Assembly: GCF_002925905.1 (NCBI RefSeq)
Contig: NZ_PRDB01000007.1
Location: 1-64,000 of the forward strand
Reading direction: 5' to 3'
DNA from: Klebsiella michiganensis
GTDB lineage: Bacteria > Pseudomonadota > Gammaproteobacteria > Enterobacterales > Enterobacteriaceae
DNA: 64,000 bases
Positions 11,059 to 20,500 of this stretch are shown here, piece by piece (position 1 is the first letter of the stretch; each line of letters opens with the position of its first letter). The translations under genes were made by a program, and so were the position numbers. The notes below the pieces were generated by a model that was not told the DNA's origin, did not search any database, and saw only the letters and a list, made by a program, of their open reading frames with translations.

Positions 11059-12263
11059 TGCGCGACGCCTTTATTTGTGACGGGATCCGCACGCCGATTG
11101 GCCGCTACGGCGGGGCGCTGGCCAGCGTGCGCGCCGACGACCTCGCCGCCATCCCGCTGCGCGAACTGCTGAGCCGTAACCCGAAGTTCGATCCGGCATC
11201 GATTGATGATGTGATTCTCGGCTGCGCCAACCAGGCCGGCGAAGACAACCGCAACGTGGCCCATATGGCGACGCTGCTGGCGGGCTATCCGCACACCGTA
11301 CCCGGCACCACCATTAACCGTCTGTGCGGCTCCGGTCTCGACGCTATCGGCTTCGCCGCACGCGCCATCAAAGCCGGAGAGGCGGATCTGATGATCGCCG
11401 GCGGCGTCGAGTCCATGTCGCGCGCACCGTTTGTGATGGCCAAAGCCAGCGCCCCCTGGCAGCGCCAGGCCGAGCTGTTTGATACCACCATCGGCTGGCG
11501 TTTTGTGAACCCGCTCATGCAGCAGCGATTTGGCACTGACAGCATGCCGGAAACGGCGGAGAATGTAGCTGAATTGTTAAATATCAGCCGCGCCGATCAG
11601 GACGCTTTCGCTTTCCGCAGCCAGCAGCGGACGGCTCAGGCCCAGCGCGACGGCATTCTGGCGCAGGAGATCGTACCGGTAAACGTTGTCGACAGGAAAG
11701 GAGCGGTAAACGTCGTGCGCGACGACGAGCATCCGCGGGCGGACACCACCATTGAACAGCTTTCGCGGCTAAAAACGCCGTTCCGTCAGGGTGGCGTAGT
11801 GACCGCGGGTAATGCCTCCGGCGTCAACGACGGCGCCGCGGCGCTGATTATCGCCAGCTCGCAGCAGGCCATCGTCCAGGGGCTGACGCCGCGGGCGCGT
11901 ATTGTGGCGATGGCGACGGCGGGCGTCGAGCCGAAGCTGATGGGGCTTGGACCGGTACCGGCGGTACGTAAAGCGCTGGAGCGCGCCGGGCCGAGTATAA
12001 ACGATATGGATCTGATTGAGCTGAATGAAGCCTTCGCCGCCCAGGCGCTGGGCGTGCTCAGACAGCTGGGGCTGGAGGATGATGCCCCGCATGTTAACCC
12101 CAACGGCGGCACCATCGCCTTAGGCCATCCGTTGGGAATGAGCGGCGCCCGGCTGGCATTAAGCGCCAGCCTGGAGCTGCAGCGCCGCGGCGGGCGCTAT
12201 GCGCTGTGTACGATGTGTATTGGCGTGGGTCAGGGCATTGCCATGATCCTTGAGCGAGTGTGA
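11058..12263 (+). CDS. paaJ: 3-oxoadipyl-CoA / 3-oxo-5,6-dehydrosuberyl-CoA thiolase PaaJ
   Basis: Thiolase, 401 aa, releasing acetyl-CoA and finally succinyl-CoA at two steps of the pathway. Catalytic residues are the acyl-binding Cys in INRLCGSGLDAIG (near 90), His in GGTIALGHPLGMSGAR (near 357) and the second Cys in CTMCIGVGQG (near 387). The start codon shares its A with the paaI stop. The paralogue pcaF of the protocatechuate pathway is not in this window. Confidence 0.96.
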   Translation: MRDAFICDGIRTPIGRYGGALASVRADDLAAIPLRELLSRNPKFDPASIDDVILGCANQAGEDNRNVAHMATLLAGYPHTVPGTTINRLCGSGLDAIGFAARAIKAGEADLMIAGGVESMSRAPFVMAKASAPWQRQAELFDTTIGWRFVNPLMQQRFGTDSMPETAENVAELLNISRADQDAFAFRSQQRTAQAQRDGILAQEIVPVNVVDRKGAVNVVRDDEHPRADTTIEQLSRLKTPFRQGGVVTAGNASGVNDGAAALIIASSQQAIVQGLTPRARIVAMATAGVEPKLMGLGPVPAVRKALERAGPSINDMDLIELNEAFAAQALGVLRQLGLEDDAPHVNPNGGTIALGHPLGMSGARLALSASLELQRRGGRYALCTMCIGVGQGIAMILERV

Positions 12264-12291
12264 GCGAATCTACCTGCGAGTACCCTACAAA

Positions 12292-13608
12292 ATGACAACG
12301 ATAACTCAATTAGACCCGATTGAAACCGCATCGCGCGACGAGCTACAGGCCCTGCAAACCCAGCGTCTGAAGTGGACCCTTAAGCATGCGTATGAGAACG
12401 TGCCGATGTATCGCCGTAAATTTGACGCGGCGGGCATTCATCCTGACGATTTTCACGAACTGAGCGATCTGAGCAAGTTTCCCTGCACCACCAAGCAGGA
12501 TCTGCGCGACAACTACCCCTTTGATACCTTTGCGGTGCCGATGGAGCAGGTGGTGCGTATCCACGCGTCTTCGGGCACCACCGGCAAGCCGACGGTGGTG
12601 GGCTATACGCAAAACGATATTGATAACTGGGCCAATATTGTCGCCCGCTCCCTGCGCGCGGCGGGCGGGACGGCAAAAGACAAGATTCATGTTGCCTACG
12701 GCTATGGTCTGTTTACCGGCGGGCTGGGTGCCCACTACGGCGCGGAGCGTTTAGGCGCGACGGTCATTCCCATGTCCGGCGGGCAGACTGAAAAACAGGC
12801 GCAGCTGATCCGCGATTTTAAGCCGGATATGATTATGGTGACGCCGTCCTATTGCCTGAACCTGATTGAAGAGCTGGAGCGCCAGATGGGCGGCGACGCC
12901 AGCGGCTGCTCCCTGCGGGTGGGCGTGTTCGGCGCGGAGCCGTGGACCCATGCGATGCGGGCGGAAATCGAGCGTCGTCTGGGGATTTCGGCGCTGGATA
13001 TCTATGGCCTGTCGGAGGTGATGGGGCCGGGGGTGGCGATGGAGTGTCTGGAAACCGCCGACGGTCCGACGATCTGGGAGGATCACTTCTACCCTGAAGT
13101 GGTGAATCCGGACACCGGTACGCCGCTGGCGGACGGCGAACACGGCGAGCTGCTGTTCACCACCCTGACCAAAGAAGCGCTGCCGGTGATCCGCTACCGC
13201 ACCCGCGACCTGACGCGACTGCTGCCGGGCACCGCCCGCACCATGCGCCGGATGGATCGCATCAGCGGGCGCAGCGACGATATGCTGATTATCCGCGGCG
13301 TGAACGTCTTCCCGTCGCAGCTGGAAGAGGAGATCCTCAAGTTCGAACATCTGGCGCCGCACTATCAGCTGGAAGTCAACCGCCGGGGCCATCTTGATTC
13401 ACTTTCGGTGCGCGTGGAGCTAAAAGAGAGCGGTCTGGCGCTGAACCACGAGCAGCGCTGTCAGATTTGCCACCAGCTGCGCCACCGGATCAAGTCGATG
13501 GTGGGGATTTCGACCGATATCAGCATTGTTAACTGCGGCAGCATTCCGCGCTCCGAGGGTAAGGCCTGCCGCGTGTTCGATCTGCGCAAGGTGGCTGCTA
13601 ACGGATAA
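12292..13608 (+). CDS. paaK: Phenylacetate-CoA ligase PaaK
   Basis: AMP-forming ligase that activates phenylacetate to phenylacetyl-CoA, the committed first step and the source of the PaaX inducer. 438 aa from ATG 12292 (E. coli 437). The P-loop-like motif is SSGTTGKPTVVGY (near 93-105), the adenylate region is DIYGLSEVMGPGVAMEC, and the C-terminal hinge is SDDMLIIRGVNVFPSQLEEE. Its ribosome-binding site is poor compared with the rest of the operon. An in-frame TTG at 12250 would overlap paaJ and is not supported by homologue length. Last gene of the operon, followed by the BIME array. Confidence 0.95.
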   Translation: MTTITQLDPIETASRDELQALQTQRLKWTLKHAYENVPMYRRKFDAAGIHPDDFHELSDLSKFPCTTKQDLRDNYPFDTFAVPMEQVVRIHASSGTTGKPTVVGYTQNDIDNWANIVARSLRAAGGTAKDKIHVAYGYGLFTGGLGAHYGAERLGATVIPMSGGQTEKQAQLIRDFKPDMIMVTPSYCLNLIEELERQMGGDASGCSLRVGVFGAEPWTHAMRAEIERRLGISALDIYGLSEVMGPGVAMECLETADGPTIWEDHFYPEVVNPDTGTPLADGEHGELLFTTLTKEALPVIRYRTRDLTRLLPGTARTMRRMDRISGRSDDMLIIRGVNVFPSQLEEEILKFEHLAPHYQLEVNRRGHLDSLSVRVELKESGLALNHEQRCQICHQLRHRIKSMVGISTDISIVNCGSIPRSEGKACRVFDLRKVAANG

Positions 13609-13618
13609 CGCATTCTCC

Positions 13619-13660
13619 CGGAGGCGGCGCATTGCGCCTGTCCGGGCTACCCGATGCCGC
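13619..13660. repeat. REP-like fragment after paaK
   Basis: GGAGGCGGCGCATTGCGCC-type hairpin and TGTCCGGGCTAC end resemble enterobacterial REP sequence, but this copy differs from the tandem units that follow. Confidence 0.5.
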
Positions 13661-13682
13661 AACTCCCGTAGCCTGGACAGTG

Positions 13683-14689
13683 GTAGCCCGGGTAAGGCGT
13701 TTACGCCGCGACCCGGGGAATGTGCCGGGGCTGATGTATCAGCTCGGCCTGTTCCCGGCTCGCGCTGCGCTTAGCCGGGCTACGAATTCACCGCCGTCTG
13801 CGGGGCGGTAGCCCGGGTAAGGCGTTTACGCCGCGACCCGGGGAGTGTGCCGGGGCTGATGTATCAGCTCTGCCTCTTCCCGGCTCGCGCTGCGCTTAGC
13901 CGGGCTACGTATTCACCGTCGTCTGCGGTCCGGTAGCCCGGGTAAGGCGTTTACGCCGCGACCCGGGGAGTGTGCCGGGGTTGATGTATCAGCTCAGCTT
14001 CTTCCCGGCTCGCGCTGCGCTTAGCCGGGCTACAAATTCACCGTCTTCTGTGGGCCGGTAGCCCGGGTAAGGCGTTTACGCCGCGACCCGGGGAGTGTGC
14101 CGGGGCTGATGTATCAGCTCGGCCTCTTCCCGGCTCGCGCTGCGCTTAGCCGGGCTACGTGTTCACCGTCGTCTGCGGGCCGGTAGCGGTAGCCCGGGTA
14201 AGGCGTTTACGCCGCGACCCGGGGAGTGTGCCGGGGTTGATGTATCAGCTCAGTTTCTTCCCGGCTCGCGCTGCGCTTAGCCGGGCTACGAATTCACCGC
14301 CGTCTGCGGGGCGGTAGCCCGGGTAAGGCGTTTACGCCGCGACCCGGGGAGTGTGCCGGGGCTGATGTATCAGCTCTGCCTCTTCCCGGCTCGCGCTGCG
14401 CTTAGCCGGGCTACGTATTCACCGTCGTCTGCGGTCCGGTAGCCCGGGTAAGGCGTTTACGCCGCGACCCGGGGAGTGTGCCGGGGTTGATGTATCAGCT
14501 CAGCTTCTTCCCGGCTCGCGCTGCGCTTAGCCGGGCTACAAATTCACCGTCTTCTGTGGGCCGGTAGCCCGGGTAAGGCGTTTACGCCGCGACCCGGGGA
14601 GTGTGCCGGGGTTGATGTATCAGCTCGGCCTGTTCCCGGCTCGCGCTGCGCTTAGCCGGGCTACGTATTCACCGTCGTCTGCGGGCCGG
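13683..14689. repeat. Eight tandem 125-bp BIME/REP units
   Basis: Units begin with GTAGCCCGGGTAAGGCG at 13683, 13808, 13933, 14058, 14189, 14314, 14439 and 14564. The period is 125 bp except for one 131-bp step, where GGTAGC is duplicated near 14182-14188. Each unit has a left REP (GTAGCCCGGG...CCCGGGG), a short spacer with GATGTATCAGCTC, and an inverted right REP (CCCGGCTCGCG...CCGGGCTAC), i.e. one bacterial interspersed mosaic element. Units 2-3 match units 6-7 in all variable spacer bases, and the tail of unit 1 matches that of unit 5, so a 506-bp four-unit block was itself duplicated. It lies between paaK and the paaX promoter. Known BIME roles are mRNA 3'-end protection and gyrase/IHF binding; the role here is unknown. 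Confidence 0.95.
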
Positions 14690-14736
14690 TCGCCCGGACA
14701 GGTGCGCCAGCACCGCCTCCGGGATTTCCTGTGCTA

Positions 14737-14774
14737 TGATTCAAAAAGGACAAAAATCACAACAGAATGAATCA
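14737..14774 (+). promoter_or_regulatory. PaaX operator over the paaX promoter
   Basis: TGATTC (14737-14742) and GAATCA (14769-14774) are perfect inverted half-sites 26 bp apart. The left half overlaps an extended -10 (TGCTATGAT, 14732-14740); the right half ends one base before the chosen paaX start. This predicts autorepression by PaaX. Confidence 0.75.
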
Positions 14775-14775
14775 G

Positions 14776-15702
14776 ATGAGTAAACTCGACACCTTTATTC
14801 AACAGGCCGTCGCCGCGATGCCCATTAGCGGGACCTCGCTTATTGCTTCTTTATACGGCGACGCCTTGCTCCAGCGCGGCGGAGAGGTCTGGCTCGGCAG
14901 CGTGGCGGCGCTGCTGGAAGGGCTCGGATTCGGCGAACGATTCGTGCGTACCGCGCTGTTCCGCCTGAATAAAGAAGAGTGGCTCGATGTGGTGCGCATT
15001 GGCCGCCGCAGCTTCTACCGCCTCAGCGACAAAGGCCTGCGCCTGACCCGCCGGGCGGAGCATAAAATCTATCGCGCCAGCGCCCCGGAGTGGGACGGTA
15101 CCTGGCTACTGCTGCTGTCGGAAGGGCTGGAGAAGAGCACTCTGGCGGAAGTCAAAAAACAGCTGCTGTGGCAGGGATTTGGCGCGCTGGCGCCGAGCCT
15201 GCTGGCTTCGCCATCGCAGAAGCTGGCGGACGTGCAATCTCTGCTGCACGAAGCGGGCGTAGCGGAAAACGTTATCTGCTTCGAAGCGCATTCCCCGCTG
15301 GCGCTCTCCCGGGCGGCGCTGCGCGCTCGCGTTGAAGAGTGCTGGCATCTTACCGAGCAGAACGCGATGTATGAAACGTTTATCGCCCTGTTTCGACCGC
15401 TGCTGCCGCTGCTTCGCGACTGCGAGCCCGCGGAGCTGACGCCTGAACGCTGCTTTCAAATTCAGCTCCTGCTGATTCACTTCTATCGCCGGGTGGTGCT
15501 GAAAGATCCGCTGCTGCCCGAAGAACTGCTCCCCGCGCACTGGGCCGGACAAACCGCGCGCCAGCTGTGCATCAATATTTATCAACGCGTTGCGCCCGGC
15601 GCGCTGGCGTTTGTCGGCGAGAAGGGCGAAAGCTCGGTGGGGGAACTTCCCGCGCCGGGGCCGCTCTATTTCCAGCGCTTCGGCGGGCTGTCGGGCGTAT
15701 AA
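14776..15702 (+). CDS. paaX: Phenylacetyl-CoA-responsive repressor PaaX
   Basis: GntR-like winged-helix repressor of the paa genes, 308 aa from ATG 14776. Homologues begin MSKLDTFIQ, as here. An in-frame ATG at 14767 would add three residues but lies inside the operator. The N-terminal wHTH covers about residues 15-80 (TSLIASLYGD ... ERFVRTALFRLNKEEWL), followed by the PaaX effector domain (LLLLSEGLEKSTLAEVKKQLLWQGFG). It is probably co-transcribed with paaY, which starts 9 nt downstream. The array upstream insulates it from the main operon. Confidence 0.93.
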   Translation: MSKLDTFIQQAVAAMPISGTSLIASLYGDALLQRGGEVWLGSVAALLEGLGFGERFVRTALFRLNKEEWLDVVRIGRRSFYRLSDKGLRLTRRAEHKIYRASAPEWDGTWLLLLSEGLEKSTLAEVKKQLLWQGFGALAPSLLASPSQKLADVQSLLHEAGVAENVICFEAHSPLALSRAALRARVEECWHLTEQNAMYETFIALFRPLLPLLRDCEPAELTPERCFQIQLLLIHFYRRVVLKDPLLPEELLPAHWAGQTARQLCINIYQRVAPGALAFVGEKGESSVGELPAPGPLYFQRFGGLSGV

Positions 15703-15711
15703 GGAGGCACC

Positions 15712-16308
15712 ATGCCCATTTATCAGATTGACGGTATGACGCCGGTTGTACCGGACGAAAGCTATGTTCATCCCACCGCCGTGCTGATTGGCGACGTGAT
15801 CCTCGGCAAAGGGGTCTACGTCGGCCCTAACGCCAGCCTGCGCGGCGATTTTGGCCGTATCGTGGTGAAAGATGGCGCTAACATCCAGGATAACTGCGTG
15901 ATGCACGGCTTTCCCGGCCAGGATACGGTGGTGGAAGAAGAGGGGCATATCGGCCACGGCGCGATTCTGCACGGCTGCACCATCGGCCGCAACGCGCTGG
16001 TGGGGATGAGCGCGGTGATTATTGACGGGGCCAGGATTGGGGAAAACAGCATCGTCGGCGCTTCGGCCTTTGTGAAAGCCAACGCCGAAATGCCCGCCAA
16101 CCATCTGATTGTCGGCAGTCCGGCAAAAGCCATTCGTACATTAAGCGAACAGGAGCTGGCCTGGAAGAAGCAGGGGACGCGGGAGTATCAGGTGCTGGTG
16201 GAGCGCTGCAAACAGACGCTGCATCAGGTGGAACCGCTCAAAGAAGCAGAGCCGGACAGAAAGCGGCTGATCTTTGACGAGAATTTGCGGCCGAAATCAT
16301 CATCCTGA
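15712..16308 (+). CDS. paaY: PaaY, gamma-carbonic-anhydrase-fold thioesterase
   Basis: 198 aa, left-handed beta-helix (hexapeptide repeat) protein. Repeats run from about residue 20 to 130 ([47 protein letters not shown]) and are followed by a C-terminal helix. The metal-binding His residues are in DNCVMHGF and [12 protein letters not shown]. In E. coli it is a thioesterase that removes inhibitory CoA by-products of the pathway and supports induction. Starts after GGAGGCACC, 9 nt beyond paaX. Confidence 0.95.
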   Translation: MPIYQIDGMTPVVPDESYVHPTAVLIGDVILGKGVYVGPNASLRGDFGRIVVKDGANIQDNCVMHGFPGQDTVVEEEGHIGHGAILHGCTIGRNALVGMSAVIIDGARIGENSIVGASAFVKANAEMPANHLIVGSPAKAIRTLSEQELAWKKQGTREYQVLVERCKQTLHQVEPLKEAEPDRKRLIFDENLRPKSSS

Positions 16309-16318
16309 GGGGAAAATC

Positions 16319-16726
16319 ATGGCAGAGAAATTATCCGCTCAGTGCCACTGCGGCGCGGTGGCGTTTACCGTTGAGCTCAGCGATGGCTTCAACACCGTTC
16401 GCCGCTGTAACTGTTCATATTGCCGGATGCGTGGGGCGGTTGCGGTCTCCGCGCCGCTTTCAGGAATAGAGGTGGTGCGCGGACGGGATAAGCTCACGGA
16501 GTATCGTTTTAATACCGGTCAAGCCGTGCACTTTTTCTGCTCGGTATGCGGGATCTACACCTTTCATCAGCGGCGTTCAAACCCGCAGCAGTACGGCGTG
16601 AATGTGGCCTGCATTGACGGCGTGTCGCCCTTCGATTTTCCCTGCGTGGAGGTCAACGACGGCGTGAATCATCCGAAAGATGGCGGCGGTGGCGTAGTGG
16701 GGTATTTGCGCTACGAGAAAAAATGA
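16319..16726 (+). CDS. GFA-family zinc protein (CENP-V/GFA domain)
   Basis: 135 aa. It has the family cysteine pattern CHCGAV, CNCSYC and FFCSVCGIYTFH, which binds zinc. Family members include a glutathione-dependent formaldehyde-activating enzyme, but most have no proven reaction. The ATG at 16319 follows GAGGGGAAAATC, 10 nt after paaY, so it may be the third gene of a paaXY transcript. A longer reading from 16274 overlaps paaY and is unlikely. No link to phenylacetate is shown by the sequence. Confidence 0.85.
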   Translation: MAEKLSAQCHCGAVAFTVELSDGFNTVRRCNCSYCRMRGAVAVSAPLSGIEVVRGRDKLTEYRFNTGQAVHFFCSVCGIYTFHQRRSNPQQYGVNVACIDGVSPFDFPCVEVNDGVNHPKDGGGGVVGYLRYEKK

Positions 16727-16730
16727 AACT

Positions 16731-16756
16731 CTCCTCCCGCCGGGAAGCGGGAGGAG
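16731..16756. terminator. Hairpin between convergent GFA gene and azoR
   Basis: A 10-bp perfect stem CTCCTCCCGC/GCGGGAGGAG with a 6-nt loop. On the minus strand a run of T follows after AGTTTCA, so it best serves azoR; the T tract is displaced, which lowers certainty. Confidence 0.6.
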
Positions 16757-16763
16757 TCAACTC

Positions 16764-17426
<663 letters not shown>

Positions 17427-17573
17427 CTATTCACAATCATGCCACAGAGAAAGCGCAATAAATCGAACTCTGTATTCAGTTTTTTTGAACAAGGCACGAA
17501 ATGCGCGGATGTGGTACTCTAACGCAATACTTCAAAAGAGATTTTTCCCGGCAGTGCGCTGCCCGATAACGCT

Positions 17574-20500
17574 ATGACAGAACAACAAAAAATGACCTTC
17601 TCATCGCTCTTTGAACGGCTTGATGGCCTGATGCTGCGCGATAAGTCGCGCTTCGCCCGTCGCCTGCACGGCGTGAAGAAGGTTAAAAATCCTGATGCCC
17701 AACAGGCCATTCTTCAGGAGATGGCGCAAGAAATTGAACAGGCGGCAGGGAGAGTCCTGCTGCGCGAAGCCGCGCGGCCGGCGATCGCTTATCCGGAAAA
17801 CCTGCCGGTTAGCCAGAAAAAACAGGAGATTCTCGAAGCCGTTCGCGATCACCAGGTGGTGATTGTGGCGGGGGAAACCGGGTCGGGGAAAACCACCCAG
17901 CTGCCAAAAATTTGTATGGAGCTGGGGCGCGGCGTTAAAGGCTTAATTGGCCATACGCAGCCGCGTCGCCTGGCCGCGCGTACCGTCGCCAACCGTATCG
18001 CCGAAGAGCTGCAAACGGAGCCCGGCGGCTGCATCGGCTATAAAGTTCGCTTTAGCGACCACGTCAGCGATAACACCATGGTTAAGCTGATGACCGACGG
18101 TATTCTGCTGGCGGAAATCCAGCAGGACCGGCTGCTGATGCAGTATGACACCATCATTATCGATGAAGCGCACGAACGCAGCCTCAATATCGACTTCCTG
18201 CTCGGTTATTTGCGGGAACTGCTGCCCCGTCGCCCGGATCTGAAAATTATTATCACCTCGGCGACCATCGATCCGGAACGCTTCTCGCGCCACTTTAACA
18301 ACGCCCCGATTATCGAAGTGTCCGGGCGCACTTACCCGGTAGAAGTGCGCTATCGACCCATCGTTGAAGACGCCGACGACACCGAGCGCGATCAACTGCA
18401 GGCGATTTTCGACGCCGTTGATGAGCTCGGGCGTGAAAGCCCCGGCGATATCCTCATTTTTATGAGCGGCGAGCGCGAAATTCGCGATACCGCCGATGCG
18501 CTCAATAAGCTGAATCTGCGCCATACCGAAGTGCTGCCGCTGTATGCGCGACTGTCCAACAGCGAACAGAATCGCGTGTTCCAGGCCCACAGCGGGCGGC
18601 GGATAGTGCTGGCCACCAACGTCGCGGAAACCTCGCTGACCGTGCCGGGCATCAAGTACGTTATCGATCCAGGCACCGCGCGTATCAGCCGCTACAGCTT
18701 CCGGACCAAAGTACAGCGCCTGCCGATTGAGCCGGTTTCCCAGGCGTCGGCTAACCAGCGTAAGGGCCGCTGCGGCCGCGTCTCCGAAGGGATCTGTATT
18801 CGTCTTTATTCTGAAGACGACTTCCTGTCGCGTCCGGAGTTTACCGACCCGGAGATTCTGCGCACCAACCTGGCGTCGGTTATTCTGCAAATGACCGCGC
18901 TCGGGCTCGGCGATATTGCCGCGTTCCCGTTCGTTGAAGCGCCGGACAAACGCAATATTCAGGACGGCGTGCGCCTGCTGGAAGAGCTGGGAGCGATTAC
19001 CACCGACGAACAGCAGACCGCCTATAAGCTGACGCCGATGGGCCGCCAGCTGAGCCAGCTACCGGTGGACCCGCGTCTGGCGCGCATGGTGCTGGAAGCG
19101 CAAAAACACGGCTGCGTGCGCGAGGCGATGATTATCACCTCGGCGCTCTCTATTCAGGATCCGCGCGAGCGGCCAATGGACAAGCAGCAGGCGTCCGACG
19201 AGAAACACCGCCGCTTCCACGACAAAGAGTCCGACTTCCTGGCGTTCGTCAACCTGTGGAACTACCTGGGCGAGCAGCAAAAAGCGCTCTCCTCGAACCA
19301 GTTCCGCCGCCAGTGCCGGGTCGATTTTCTCAACTACCTGCGCGTGCGCGAGTGGCAGGATATCTACACCCAGCTGCGTCAGGTGGTCAAAGAGCTCGGC
19401 CTGCCGGTCAATAGCGAGCCGGCGGAGTATCGCGAAATTCACACCGCGCTGCTGACCGGTCTGCTGTCGCACATCGGTATGAAAGACGCCGACAAGCAGG
19501 AGTTTACCGGCGCGCGCAACGCCCGCTTCTCCATCTTCCCCGGATCGGGGCTGTTTAAAAAGCCGCCGAAATGGACGATGGTCGCCGAACTGGTGGAAAC
19601 CAGCCGCCTGTGGGGGCGCATCGCCGCGCGCATTGAGCCGGAGTGGGTCGAGCCGGTGGCGCAGCATCTGATCAAACGCTCGTACAGCGAACCCCACTGG
19701 GAGCGCGGGCAGGGCGCGGTGATGGCGACGGAGAAGGTGACCGTTTACGGCCTGCCGATTGTCGCTGCCCGCAAGGTCAACTACAGCCAGATTGACCCGG
19801 CGCTGTGCCGCGAACTGTTTATCCGCCACGCGCTGGTGGAGGGCGACTGGCAGACTCGCCACGCTTTCTTCCGCGAAAACCTGAAGCTGCGCAACGAAAT
19901 TGAAGAGCTGGAGCATAAATCGCGCCGTCGCGACATTCTCGTCGATGACGAAACGCTGTTTGAGTTCTACGACCAGCGCATCAGCCATGACGTCATCTCC
20001 GCGCGCCACTTTGATAAATGGTGGAAGCAGGCCAGCCGCGAGACGCCGGATCTGCTCAACTTTGAAAAGAGCATGCTGATTAAGGAAGGCGCGGAGCAGG
20101 TCAGCAAGCTCGACTATCCGAACTTCTGGCATCAGGGCAACCTCAAGCTGCGTCTGACCTATCAGTTCGAGCCGGGCGCCGACGCCGACGGCGTGACGGT
20201 GCATATTCCGCTGCCGCTGCTCAACCAGGTGGAAGAGGCCGGGTTTGAGTGGCAGATCCCGGGGCTGCGCCGGGAGCTGGTTATCGCCCTGATTAAATCG
20301 CTGCCGAAGCCGGTGCGCCGCAATTTTGTCCCGGCGCCAAACTACGCGGAAGCATTTCTCGGTCGCGCGACGCCGCTGGAGCTGCCGCTGCTGGATTCAC
20401 TGGAGCGCGAGCTGCGGCGGATGACCGGCGTGACTATCGACCGCGAGGCCTGGCAATGGGATCAGGTGCCCGATCACCTGAAAATCACTTTCCGGGTGGT

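Noticed and set aside
13526..13774. 82-aa frame entering the BIME array
   Set aside because: It runs from the paaK end into repeat DNA; not a gene.
13683..14689. CRISPR array
   Set aside because: The unit is 125 bp, spacers are not unique, each unit is internally palindromic and there are no cas genes; it is a BIME array.
19059..20204. 381-aa minus-strand frame in hrpA
   Set aside because: Antisense to hrpA, which matches E. coli over its whole length.
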